DNA from: SIG672 sp045580325
GTDB taxonomy: Bacteria; Bacillota; Clostridia; Oscillospirales; CAG-272
Assembly: GCA_045580325.1 (NCBI GenBank)
Contig: JAZNNR010000031.1
Location: 20,832 to 84,831, forward strand
Length of the DNA: 64,000 bases
Direction: 5' to 3'
The notes beneath the pieces are model-generated. The model was not told where the DNA came from. It was given only the letters and a program-made list of their open reading frames with translations, and made no database searches. Each line of letters begins with the position of its first letter. The first letter of the stretch is position 1. Of the stretch, positions 49,831-57,662 are shown piece after piece. A program made the translations under genes and the position numbers.

Positions 49831-50685
49831 TCAGTAGGAAAGCTCCACGCCGTAAACGCTTTCGTACAGCTCTTTCCACATTTCAAAATTCTTGTTTTTC
49901 ATAATTTCCGCGTTTTCGCGGGGATTTTTTTCTTTATCGGGATACAGCGCGGGCAAAATGTGCACAGTATAGGCTTGAATCGGGAAGCCGTCGCTACCGA
50001 TGTTTTCGGTGTCGCGCATCGTTATAAAGAAGGGAATTACGGGTGCTCCGTTTTTCGATGCCATAAGGAAGGGATCCCTTTTGAGCGGACGGGGCTTGCG
50101 GTAATTCCACCACATCGCCTGCTCGGGATAGATAAGTATCTTTTCGCCTCGGGAAAGAAGGGCGGTGATCGCCTTGTTAAACTCTTTCATAACCGAAACC
50201 GAGGAGGCGAGGGGCAGGGTATTGCAGTTTCTGAAGAAATATCCGTAAAGACCGGGGAAAGAAGTGTAGTTTCCCTCGCGGATAACCTTGTAAAGACGGC
50301 GTCTGCCGAGGTCCTTTTCGATCGATTTGAAGACAGCGTAGTTATCAAATGCGTTGAAGTGGTTGCAGGTCAGAACCGCGCCGCCCTCGACCGCACGGTA
50401 GTTTTCAAGACCGCGCACCTCGTCTATAACGAGCTGTCCCTTTCTTATGAGCGAGTCAAAATAGCTTTTCGCGCAGAAATTTGCAATTTCCGACTTGACT
50501 CTGCTTGAAAATTTCTTAAGAGTATAGTCAACCTCGCCGACCTCGAGCGGTCTTGTCGGCGGATCGTCCTCAACGTCGATGTCAAACCAACCGTTTTTTT
50601 CGTGAAGCGCGATCTTTTCGAGTATCGCAAGACGGTCGGGCGACTTTTCGGGTGTGTTTTCTGAAATTTTATCTTTATTTTTCAC
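49831..50685 (-). CDS. PlsC-like lysophospholipid acyltransferase
   Basis: 284 residues. The acyltransferase motif NHFNAFD (NHx4D) is near residue 107, and ILIYPEQAMWWNYRKPRPLKRD plus GAPVIPFFITM supply the substrate-pocket motifs of the 1-acylglycerol-3-phosphate acyltransferase family. It lacks a strong membrane helix. It lies between the CrtO-like gene (20 bp away) and a family 8 glycosyltransferase, forming a probable envelope-lipid operon; the exact acceptor is unknown. Confidence 0.86.
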   Translation of the reverse strand: MKNKDKISENTPEKSPDRLAILEKIALHEKNGWFDIDVEDDPPTRPLEVGEVDYTLKKFSSRVKSEIANFCAKSYFDSLIRKGQLVIDEVRGLENYRAVEGGAVLTCNHFNAFDNYAVFKSIEKDLGRRRLYKVIREGNYTSFPGLYGYFFRNCNTLPLASSVSVMKEFNKAITALLSRGEKILIYPEQAMWWNYRKPRPLKRDPFLMASKNGAPVIPFFITMRDTENIGSDGFPIQAYTVHILPALYPDKEKNPRENAEIMKNKNFEMWKELYESVYGVELSY

Positions 50686-50716
50686 GTTTATTTCGCTTTC
50701 CTTGGCTTGTTTTTGA

Positions 50717-51688
50717 TTATTTTATCGAGAAGCAAAAAAGAGTACGGAAAATTCGGCTCTTTTTCGCCCTTTCCTTTTCCTCTTCGGCTCTTGCTATTTC
50801 ATCGAGCGCAAGTGCGACGAGTCCGTCGTAAACACGCTGGTCGCCTGCTGCATCCATTGGGGTGCGGCTGCTCTTTATCTTGCAAAGCTCCTCGTAATAT
50901 CCGCTTGCTTTGGCGTATTGCCAGAAATACTGCCCGTACAGCACACCGTCGTAGTTCCAAGGGCGTGAAGCCATCTTGTAGTGAACGATACAGGGATCTT
51001 TGTCGGTCAGACCTTCGACGGGAGCGAGATTCCATTCGTGTCCGAAGTAATATACGCGGTTTTGACAAAGAACGTTAAGATAGTCCTGGTCCTGTGCGAC
51101 AGGGAACTTTTTACGTGAAAGAAGGCTGATAAATCTGCTTTCTATTCGACTCGATCTGAACTCACTCAGGTTCATAAGCAGAATACCTGCGTTGAAATAT
51201 TTGTCGGAAGGCACGCCGACCACCTTTTCGGAATATTCGCCAAAGGGAGCGTTAAGCATTACGCTTTCGTGCACCGCGCCAACGAGGTTTGACCCGATGT
51301 CGGTAAGATACATTTTGGATATATCTCCCGGTATTGCTGTGTCTGAGTCGATATACATGACCTTGTCATACTGTGGGAACATATCCGCGATGAAAAGTCT
51401 GTAATAAGTAGCGACAGAATAATAGTCGCGCAGAGAGAGGCTTCCTATAAGATGCTCGAGCTTTTTCTCGGGATCGTCAAAGGAAATTTCCGAGTTTTCT
51501 CCTGCAAGAGCGGCGAGCTTTCTTCTGTTTTCCTCATTCATTGTTGAGGTGAGTATATGAATCCTGTAAAAGTAATTTTTATCCGCATTGTCGAGCATAG
51601 ACCTTATCGACACCGCAAGGAAGGGTGCGTAAGAGTCGTCTGTTGCAAAAAATATTGGGATCATCTTGGTTGTCAATGTTGTTGACAT
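50717..51688 (-). CDS. Glycosyltransferase family 8
   Basis: 323 residues with the GT8 (retaining, GT-A) fold: IPIFFATDDSYAPFLAVSIRSML at the N-terminus, the metal-binding DSD at 114-116 (MYIDSDTAIPGDI), and YFNAGILLMNLSEFR plus HEWNLAP. Family members transfer glucose or galactose from UDP-sugars to glycans or lipids in cell-surface polymers. First gene of the putative three-gene envelope operon; AAGGAG lies ten bases before the ATG and a good promoter is upstream. Confidence 0.92.
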   Translation of the reverse strand: MSTTLTTKMIPIFFATDDSYAPFLAVSIRSMLDNADKNYFYRIHILTSTMNEENRRKLAALAGENSEISFDDPEKKLEHLIGSLSLRDYYSVATYYRLFIADMFPQYDKVMYIDSDTAIPGDISKMYLTDIGSNLVGAVHESVMLNAPFGEYSEKVVGVPSDKYFNAGILLMNLSEFRSSRIESRFISLLSRKKFPVAQDQDYLNVLCQNRVYYFGHEWNLAPVEGLTDKDPCIVHYKMASRPWNYDGVLYGQYFWQYAKASGYYEELCKIKSSRTPMDAAGDQRVYDGLVALALDEIARAEEEKERAKKSRIFRTLFCFSIK

Positions 51689-51744
51689 AGGTGAGTTTCT
51701 CCTTGGTATGATGTGTGCCGATGGGCTCGGCGTTTAACGGTTTT

Positions 51745-51773
51745 ATTATATTAAAAACATTCTACTAAGTCAA
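51745..51773 (-). promoter_or_regulatory. Promoter of the glycosyltransferase operon
   Basis: TTGACT (51773-51768), 17 bp, TATAAT (51750-51745). Confidence 0.75.
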
Positions 51774-51801
51774 GAGAATTCACTCTACTCTTTATTCTAC
51801 T

Positions 51802-51843
51802 TCTCTCCAAAAGGGAGAAAATCGATTCTCCAAATAGGAGAAT
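51802..51843. promoter_or_regulatory. Two operator-like inverted repeats
   Basis: TCTCTCCAAAAGGGAGA (51802-51818, one wobble) and ATTCTCCAAATAGGAGAAT (51825-51843, perfect 7-bp arms). They lie between divergent promoters and next to the -35 box of the HTH gene, a likely site for its product. Confidence 0.6.
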
Positions 51844-51855
51844 TGCATTTTTTGC

Positions 51856-51884
51856 TTGACATTTGGACACTTTTGATGTAAAAT
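51856..51884 (+). promoter_or_regulatory. Promoter of the HTH-membrane gene, predicted leaderless
   Basis: TTGACA (51856-51861), 17 bp, TAAAAT (51879-51884). The first ATG begins only seven bases after the -10 box, so transcription should start at or near the start codon. Confidence 0.7.
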
Positions 51885-51890
51885 AGGGCT

Positions 51891-52562
51891 ATGAGTATGA
51901 GTAATAACATTCAAGAAATTCTTATAAGCAATTTGATCTCACTTCGGAAATCGAGATCGCTTACGCAGATCGAGCTCGGCGAAAAGATCAATTATTCGGA
52001 CAAAACAATAAGTAAATGGGAGAACGGAGATTCTTGTCCGAACATTGAAGCGGTGCACAAGCTGGCAAAATTCTACGACGTTTCGATAGACGACCTGCTT
52101 TCCGAGGATTTTCAGATCGACAAAAAAATAGTTGCCGAAAAGCAGCGCAATAACAGCAAGCTGATAATATCGCTCCTTGCCGTAATGACCGTTTGGCTTA
52201 TTGCTACCATAATTTTTGTGGCGATAAGTCTGCTTGATATTGCAAATGCGTGGATGGTTTTCATTGTTGCCGTGCCTGCATCCGCGATAGTTGCGCTCGT
52301 TTTCAACTCCATTTGGGGTAACACGCGCTTTAACTATCTCATAATTTCGATACTGCTCTGGACTTTGCTCACCGCGATATTTTTAAGCGCACTGAAATAC
52401 GTAAGGGTGCTCTGGGTCATATTCCTTATCGGAGTTCCGATCCAGATAGCGATAATCCTCTGGTCGCAGCTTAAGCGCAAAAAGAAAAAAGCAAAGCAGA
52501 AAAAGAGGGAAGAGGCCGCTTTCGTGAAAGATGAGGAAAGCTCCCCCGCAGGTGAAAAATAA
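51891..52562 (+). CDS. XRE-family regulator with C-terminal membrane domain
   Basis: 223 residues. Residues 7-65 form a typical XRE helix-turn-helix (LISLRKSRSLTQIELGEKINYSDKTISKWENGDSCPN). After a short linker come four predicted membrane helices (about 85-195) and a basic-then-acidic tail (KRKKKKAKQKKREE). Membrane-bound XRE regulators are known in Firmicutes but their signals are mostly unknown. A second ATG (51897) lies two codons on. No ribosome site precedes either, in line with a leaderless message. Confidence 0.85.
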   Translation: MSMSNNIQEILISNLISLRKSRSLTQIELGEKINYSDKTISKWENGDSCPNIEAVHKLAKFYDVSIDDLLSEDFQIDKKIVAEKQRNNSKLIISLLAVMTVWLIATIIFVAISLLDIANAWMVFIVAVPASAIVALVFNSIWGNTRFNYLIISILLWTLLTAIFLSALKYVRVLWVIFLIGVPIQIAIILWSQLKRKKKKAKQKKREEAAFVKDEESSPAGEK

Positions 52563-52615
52563 TAAAAGATCCACTCGTAAAGGCTCCTTCTCATAAGGAA
52601 GTTTGATATTGTTTT

Positions 52616-52663
52616 GTAGGGGCGTTCATCGAACGCCCGCGGGCGACCAATGGTCGCCCCTAC
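52616..52663. repeat. BIME-like pair of GTAG-REP palindromes
   Basis: GTAG-GGGCGTTC-ATC-GAACGCCC, GC, then GGGCGACC-AAT-GGTCGCCC-CTAC: two inverted REPs. The second has the same stem as the first REP inside the RAYT gene. Just upstream, GATCCACTCGT and CTTCTCATAAGGAAGTT match the head of the hairpin arrays. Confidence 0.85.
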
Positions 52664-52700
52664 GGATAAACAAATTTGATCCGCAGAAAACAAATAATAA

Positions 52701-52733
52701 CCCCCGACAGATTTTCAAGAGTCTGTCGGGGTA
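52701..52733. terminator. Terminator-like hairpin
   Basis: CCCCGACAGA / TCTGTCGGGG between convergent genes, with only a weak T tract. Confidence 0.55.
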
Positions 52734-52782
52734 TTGCTATCTGTAAAATGTTTTTTGCATGAATTATTATGACATTATGACA

Positions 52783-53112
52783 TCAAAAAATATTGCAGTC
52801 AACAAAAGCAATATCCTTAGTGGAGTGCAACTCTTCAAGAGAAGCAAAATATGCAAACTCCCACTCATCTGTTATGCACCTTTGAAAAATATTTTCTGCT
52901 CCCGAAACAGCGTGGACATACTGCTTAATCTTGCTATAATCAGGATTATTTATTGTTGCACCAATTTCTAAAATATCGCATTCGTCATCCTTCCAATAAG
53001 AAGAAAAACTTAAATCGTCCGAAAGGCAGATATAATTTGCTAATGCTTCTACTCTTTCTTTTACTATTGGAGTAATTCTATGGTTGCAAATAACTCGAAG
53101 TCTGAATTGCAT
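52783..53112 (-). CDS. Hypothetical protein
   Basis: 109 residues, soluble, acidic in the middle (SSYWKDDECDILEIGATINNPDYSKIKQYVHAV). I do not recognise a family. The start taken, MQFRLRVICNHR, has AAGGTGG upstream; the longer frame runs into the shared leader. Its promoter (53370-53398) and leader (53141-53211) match those of the HIT and DUF3592-like genes. Confidence 0.65.
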   Translation of the reverse strand: MQFRLRVICNHRITPIVKERVEALANYICLSDDLSFSSYWKDDECDILEIGATINNPDYSKIKQYVHAVSGAENIFQRCITDEWEFAYFASLEELHSTKDIAFVDCNIF

Positions 53113-53219
53113 AGTAACGTCTACCACCTTTCTCAAATTTTTTATCGTTCTGTTTTTATCGCCAGTTTCGCCTTCGTATAACACAGGCACAGGGCAAAGC
53201 CCATACCCCTAAAGATGCA

Positions 53220-53360
53220 CGAGCGCGTCCAGAGGCGCCCTTGTGTAAAGGGAGCTGTCGCGTTAGCGACTGAGGGATTGTTTCCTGCTATTTTAGGCTT
53301 TTTTACAATCCCTCCGTCAGCCTTCGGCTGCCACCTCCCTTTACACAAGGGAGGCTTTTT
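53220..53360. repeat. GCCTCCCTT-type palindrome block
   Basis: Minus strand: GCCTCCCTTGTGTAAAGGGA, GCAGCCGAAGGCTG, ACGGAGGGATTGTA, then AATCCCTCAGTCGC..GCGACAGCTCCCTTT. It is a long, mostly paired structure between the module-B promoter and leader, equivalent in position to 48.10-48.24 kb. Confidence 0.7.
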
Positions 53361-53369
53361 GTTAGTTCC

Positions 53370-53398
53370 ATTATAACACAAATCGGCAGAAAAAACAA
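53370..53398 (-). promoter_or_regulatory. Promoter, shared module B
   Basis: TTGTTT (53398-53393), 17 bp including CTGCCGATTTGTGT, TATAAT (53375-53370). It points leftward to the gene ending at 52783. Confidence 0.72.
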
Positions 53399-53401
53399 GA
53401 G

Positions 53402-53596
53402 TTATATTCCGACTTCGTCGGAGTGATATTATTGCTACCGCAATAGTGATATTGAAGCCTTACGGCTTCAGTGATATTTTATTCGCCTTTAAAACTTGCG
53501 AAGCAAATATCACTCGGCGTAAGCCGAATATCACTGCGAAGCAATATCACTCGCCAAGGCGAATAAAACTGCCCAACTTCCTTATGAGAAGTTGGG
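53402..53596 (-). repeat. Hairpin array, copy B (inverted relative to 47.86-48.06 kb)
   Basis: On the minus strand: CCCAACTTC..GAAGTTGGG, a stem TTTTATTCGCCTT / AAGGCGAATAAAA enclosing small hairpins including CGGC TTA CGCCG. Then GAAGCC/GGCTTC, ATTGC/GCAAT and CCGAC/GTCGG separated by AATATCACT. Compared with copy C, at least three stems changed on both arms. Confidence 0.85.
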
Positions 53597-53622
53597 CAAA
53601 CGAGTGGATCTTTATTTTATAT

Positions 53623-54540
53623 TTATTTTCCGTTATAAAATTTCTTTCCCGCCTCAAACTTATCGCCGAGAAGCTCGGAAACTGTTACAAATTCATAACC
53701 CTCTTTGTCAAGCTCCTTTAAAATTTCGCAGAAAGCAAGATAAGAGTTATTATATATCTCGTGCATAAGGACGATGCTTCCGTCCTGTACGTTTGACAAA
53801 ACCTCGTAAACGATAGTCTGCACGTTTTCATCGCGCTTTTCGGGAGTAGAAGCGCCCGAATATTCCCAGTCCCTTGAATCGACACTCCAAAGAATTACAG
53901 CGTACGGACTTTCCTTTGTGCGATCTGCAGGGAGCTCTCCATACGGCGGACGGAAAAGCTTTATCTCATAATCGGGGAGATACTTGTGTATCGCGTCTTC
54001 CGTTTTCTGAATTTCCGAGCTGTAAAGATCGTCAGAACAGCCCGATCCGAAAGAATATTTGTGCGTGAATGCGTGTATTCCAAGCTCCCAGCCGCGCTCA
54101 ACGGCATAGGTGAGATTTTTTGCAGTCGTAGAGTTTATTCGGTCGCCAATGAGGAAGAAGGTCGCTTCTCCGTCATATTTTGCGAGCTCATCGACAAATT
54201 TTTTGGTAAGACCGTTTTGATAGGCAGGGCCGTCGTCAAATGTGAAGGCTACGTACTTCTTGGGCTTGTCGTTTTGGCTTGGATCGTCCTCGCCGTTTCC
54301 GTCGCCCTTGTCGTCGCCTTCATCATTACCGTCGCCGTCTTCGTTGCCGTTCGGGTTGCCGCCCGTGTCGGTAGAACCGTCGCCCTTGTCGTTATCGGGC
54401 GTGAGATCAGAGTTTTCGGTGTCGTCCCTGCCGCTATTTACCGCCATACATATGCCGAAAACTGCACAGAAAACGGCAGATGCCGCCAAAATTACCGCAA
54501 TAGCCACTAAAACGGACGCTTTTATAGCAAATTTCTTCAT
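53623..54540 (-). CDS. Polysaccharide deacetylase (NodB domain)
   Basis: 305 residues: N-terminal membrane anchor or signal (about 8-32), an acidic Asp/Gly/Asn linker of about 55 residues, and a NodB domain. Motifs: TFDDGP (catalytic base and metal Asp), HAFTH (metal histidines) and RPPYGE. Acts outside the membrane on peptidoglycan or other N-acetylated glycans; the substrate is not resolvable. It lies 36 bp after the ROK kinase gene. Confidence 0.92.
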   Translation of the reverse strand: MKKFAIKASVLVAIAVILAASAVFCAVFGICMAVNSGRDDTENSDLTPDNDKGDGSTDTGGNPNGNEDGDGNDEGDDKGDGNGEDDPSQNDKPKKYVAFTFDDGPAYQNGLTKKFVDELAKYDGEATFFLIGDRINSTTAKNLTYAVERGWELGIHAFTHKYSFGSGCSDDLYSSEIQKTEDAIHKYLPDYEIKLFRPPYGELPADRTKESPYAVILWSVDSRDWEYSGASTPEKRDENVQTIVYEVLSNVQDGSIVLMHEIYNNSYLAFCEILKELDKEGYEFVTVSELLGDKFEAGKKFYNGK

Positions 54541-54576
54541 TATTTATTCACCTGATGTGTTCTGCCTAAAGAATAA

Positions 54577-55533
54577 TTATTTGGAGCAGAGAGCCGCCGC
54601 GCCGATGATGCCGGCGTCATTTCCAAGCTTTGCAATACGAATATCGGTCTGCTTTGTTGTTGCCTCGCGAGTATAAACCTCTCTTGCAACGATCTCTTTA
54701 ACAGGGCTGAGAAGATAATCGCCCTCGTTGCAAACTCCGCCGCCGATAGAAATGATTTCGGGCTGGAATATGTTTATCATATTGGTAAGTCCGCACGCGA
54801 GATAGCTTACGTAAGCGTCAACGACCTCTTTTCCTGCCGCGTCGCCCGCTCTTGCCGCCTTGAACGCTGTCTTTCCGCCTGCGTTTTCAATACTACCGTC
54901 AGAGAGAGTCCACATTTTGCTGTCGGGACACTCGTTCATCTTTTCGCGTGTCATTCTGACAAGACCTGTTGCCGAGCTGTAAGCTTCCCAGCAGCCGCGG
55001 CGTCCGCACGAGCAAGGTCTGCCGTCCTTTTCTATAACCGTGTGTCCAAGCTCGCCGCCTGCGTGGTTAAATCCCGAATATATCTTGCCGTCGATGATTA
55101 TACCGCCGCCGACACCTGTTCCGAGGGTTATCATAACAGAATTTGCGACTCCCTTTGCCGCGCCTGCAACAGCCTCGCCGTAAGCGGCTGCGTCTGCATC
55201 GTTTGCGACAAATATGTTCTTTATTCCCGTGCGCTCGGAGAGCATTTTCACGATAGGGAGCTGCTTCATTTTCAGATTGTTTGAATATTCTATTATTCCT
55301 TCTTTGGAGTTTACCGTTCCGGGAGATGCGATACCTGCGTGCTCAATGTCATCTACCGTGAGCCCCGCGTCTGCGATAAGCTTTTTGCAAAGAGCTGCCA
55401 TATCGTCGATAACACAGTTAATTTCTCTTTGCGCCAGAGTGGGAACGCTTCCTTTGAGGACGATATTATAATTTTCGTCAACGATACCTACGGCAATATT
55501 TGTTCCGCCGAGGTCAATACCAAGATAATACAT
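54577..55533 (-). CDS. ROK-family glucokinase
   Basis: 318 residues. The ATP-phosphate motif DLGGTNIAVGIVD is at the N-terminus. The ROK zinc signature GHTVIEKDGRPCSCGRRGCWEAY holds the HxnCxCGxxGCxE ligands. NDADAAAYGEAV carries the catalytic Asp and TLGTGVGGGIIIDG binds ATP. Phosphorylates glucose or a close hexose on entry to glycolysis. There is no HTH domain, so it is an enzyme rather than a repressor. Confidence 0.92.
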   Translation of the reverse strand: MYYLGIDLGGTNIAVGIVDENYNIVLKGSVPTLAQREINCVIDDMAALCKKLIADAGLTVDDIEHAGIASPGTVNSKEGIIEYSNNLKMKQLPIVKMLSERTGIKNIFVANDADAAAYGEAVAGAAKGVANSVMITLGTGVGGGIIIDGKIYSGFNHAGGELGHTVIEKDGRPCSCGRRGCWEAYSSATGLVRMTREKMNECPDSKMWTLSDGSIENAGGKTAFKAARAGDAAGKEVVDAYVSYLACGLTNMINIFQPEIISIGGGVCNEGDYLLSPVKEIVAREVYTREATTKQTDIRIAKLGNDAGIIGAAALCSK

Positions 55534-55575
55534 ATTTTTCTCCTTAATATCTATATAGATTAAATTTTTATCGGT

Positions 55576-56196
55576 TTAGTCGTCTTTCTTTTCGCTGAAA
55601 TCGTCTTCGTCAAGATAAACGGTGTCCCTGTCGCGCTTGCCGCGAGCAAATTTCGGGTAAAGATGTATAATAAAAAGCGAAATAACAAGGTAGATAAGCG
55701 AAAGAATTATTATACCCCAGCCGAGCCAGTAGAGCAGTGCGTCAAAAACAGTGTCGGCAAGTCCCGCGATCACCGGGAGAAATGCAAGAAGAAGTACTCC
55801 CGTGAAAATTTTAGGGGAAAGACGCCTGAAGCGCGCTCTTTTTTCCTCTTTTGTAGCGCCTGCGAGTATTCGCGCGATGGGGAAGATTATCAAATATGCG
55901 ACGATGATATAGACAAATATCTCGTCGTGCAGATATATCAAAATAAATCCCGAGATCACGCCGAGAACTGCCGAAATGAGATCGACCGTGCCTCTGAACG
56001 TTCCGAAGCATATTATGGCGTAGACTACGTCGGGAACGCTTGATAAAAGGGTAAATATACCGGAAACGACGAAAATCGCGCGTATAATGTCGGTAAGGTC
56101 AAGGCTTTCGGGCAGATTTTTTATAAGAGAGCCGATCGCCACGCCTATCAGAGCGCATATCACCGTAGCGGCTGTCAGATTGGTTTTTATTTTCAA
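55576..56196 (-). CDS. Multi-pass membrane protein, DUF308/HdeD-like
   Basis: 206 residues with about six hydrophobic helices and an acidic, charged C-terminus (DTVYLDEDDFSEKKDD). The repeated two-helix pattern resembles the DUF308 (HdeD-like) family, but I hold this only moderately. It sits between truB and the ROK kinase in the same direction, 30-42 bp apart. Confidence 0.7.
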   Translation of the reverse strand: MKIKTNLTAATVICALIGVAIGSLIKNLPESLDLTDIIRAIFVVSGIFTLLSSVPDVVYAIICFGTFRGTVDLISAVLGVISGFILIYLHDEIFVYIIVAYLIIFPIARILAGATKEEKRARFRRLSPKIFTGVLLLAFLPVIAGLADTVFDALLYWLGWGIIILSLIYLVISLFIIHLYPKFARGKRDRDTVYLDEDDFSEKKDD

Positions 56197-56226
56197 TTTT
56201 TTATTCCTTTCGGGAAAAGGGATGGG

Positions 56227-57153
56227 TCAGACAAACTGCTTCAAAACGCGAAGGACGCTTTCGCCCTCGTTGTTTTTTTGTACCTCGGCAATAGCGAAAA
56301 ATTTTTCGCTCTCGTAAAGAAGAAACCTTTCTCCCTCGCACGCTTCGGGCGCGACCTTTGACGTATAAATACGAACTCCGTTGCGGGCAAGTCCTGCGTA
56401 AAAGGGAATGAGGCTTAGCTTTTTATAATCGGAAAAGGCTTTGTCAACCGGAATCAGCAGCTTTCCGCGTTCTTCCAAATCAAGAGCCTCAATTTCCTCG
56501 AGAGTGTGCGCGTCGCTGAGTGAAAAGCCGCAGTTGTGGCGCCGTTCAAGCGATGACATAAGTCCGCCACACGAGAGAGAAGCTCCGATGTCGGCGCAAA
56601 GCGTGCGGATATAAGTTCCTTTTGAGCATTCTACACAAAGGAGATAATCTCCGTTTTCCTCGTTTACACATTCACAGTCAAGCGAGTAAACAGTTACCTC
56701 GCGCGGCTCGCGTTCGACGGTTTCTCCGTTTCTTGCCAGGTCAACGAGCTTTTTGCCGCCTATTTTTATCGCGCTGTACATCGGGGGTACCTGCATAATA
56801 TTTCCCACAAATTTTTCGCAGGCAACTACAACCTCTTCTTTTTTCGGGAGAGTGTCGGTGCAGAGCGTGATATTTCCGCTGATGTCCTCTGTGTCCGAGG
56901 TCATACCGAGCTTTAGCCCCGCAACATAAGATTTGTTGCCGCTCATCAGATATTCGGACGCCTTCACGGCGTTTCCGACAAGGACGATGAGAAGTCCTGT
57001 TGCCATCGGGTCGAGCGTGCCTGTATGTCCTACCTTTTTCGTGTTATAGAGCCGTCTGAGGCGGTTTACAATGTCGTGCGAGGTCATACCGCTCGGCTTG
57101 TTTATGCAAATTATACCCGACGGGGTTTTATTTTCTGTAATATTGTTTGGCAT
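56227..57153 (-). CDS. truB: tRNA pseudouridine(55) synthase
   Basis: 308 residues. The catalytic motif GHTGTLDPMATGLL carries the nucleophilic Asp, preceded by the N-terminal GIICINKPSGMTSHD. PMYSAIKIGGKKLVDLAR and KGTYIRTLCADIG are further TruB signatures. Makes pseudouridine 55 in the T-loop of tRNAs. The start is placed at ATG 57153, with GGTG upstream; a GTG three codons earlier is possible. It follows rbfA by 22 bp. Confidence 0.95.
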   Translation of the reverse strand: MPNNITENKTPSGIICINKPSGMTSHDIVNRLRRLYNTKKVGHTGTLDPMATGLLIVLVGNAVKASEYLMSGNKSYVAGLKLGMTSDTEDISGNITLCTDTLPKKEEVVVACEKFVGNIMQVPPMYSAIKIGGKKLVDLARNGETVEREPREVTVYSLDCECVNEENGDYLLCVECSKGTYIRTLCADIGASLSCGGLMSSLERRHNCGFSLSDAHTLEEIEALDLEERGKLLIPVDKAFSDYKKLSLIPFYAGLARNGVRIYTSKVAPEACEGERFLLYESEKFFAIAEVQKNNEGESVLRVLKQFV

Positions 57154-57175
57154 TAAGATCACCGTGCTTTTTAAA

Positions 57176-57550
57176 TTACTCGCCGTCTTCTTCGTCTTCG
57201 TCCTCTTCGGGAATTTCGACCTGCTTCAAAAGCTCGAAGATACGAGCGCCGTTTTCCATCGAAAGATCGTATGTGAAGTTGAGCTCGGGAGTCTGGCGCA
57301 GGCTGAGCTTTCGTGCAAGGGAAGAGCGAATAAATCCGAGCGCGCTCTTTATGCCTTTTTTTACTTCGTCGCGGCTTTTAGGGCCGAGATAAGAATAAAA
57401 GACCTCTGCCGTTGAGAGATCGGGAGAAGCGTGAACTCTTGTTATGCTGAAGACACAGCCGTCCAGGCGTGCATCTCTCACGGTACGCATAATTTCACCG
57501 AGAGCGCGTGCGATCTCCTCGTCTATTTTTGCCTGTCTGTATTTAGCCAT
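57176..57550 (-). CDS. rbfA: 30S ribosome-binding factor RbfA
   Basis: 124 residues; KH-like fold with RQAKIDEEIARALGEIMRTVRDARL and ITRVHASPDLSTAEVFYSYLG, ending in an acidic tail EEDEDEEDGE. Needed for 16S 5'-end maturation. The rbfA-truB order is conserved, but infB and nusA, which usually precede it, are absent: dxs and a repeat stand there instead. Confidence 0.95.
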   Translation of the reverse strand: MAKYRQAKIDEEIARALGEIMRTVRDARLDGCVFSITRVHASPDLSTAEVFYSYLGPKSRDEVKKGIKSALGFIRSSLARKLSLRQTPELNFTYDLSMENGARIFELLKQVEIPEEDEDEEDGE

Positions 57551-57596
57551 TTAGTAGTATCCTTTCGTTTTATATATAGCAAAGCCATACGTGTTT

Positions 57597-57625
57597 ATTT
57601 TACCACGATAGCGCGGTGTTGTCAA
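57597..57625 (-). promoter_or_regulatory. Promoter of the rbfA-truB operon
   Basis: TTGACA (57625-57620), 17 bp, TAAAAT (57602-57597). Its presence confirms that rbfA begins a transcription unit here. Confidence 0.75.
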
Positions 57626-57662
57626 TAAAAATGAGGAGTATTTCAGGAATATTTGCGCGTCG

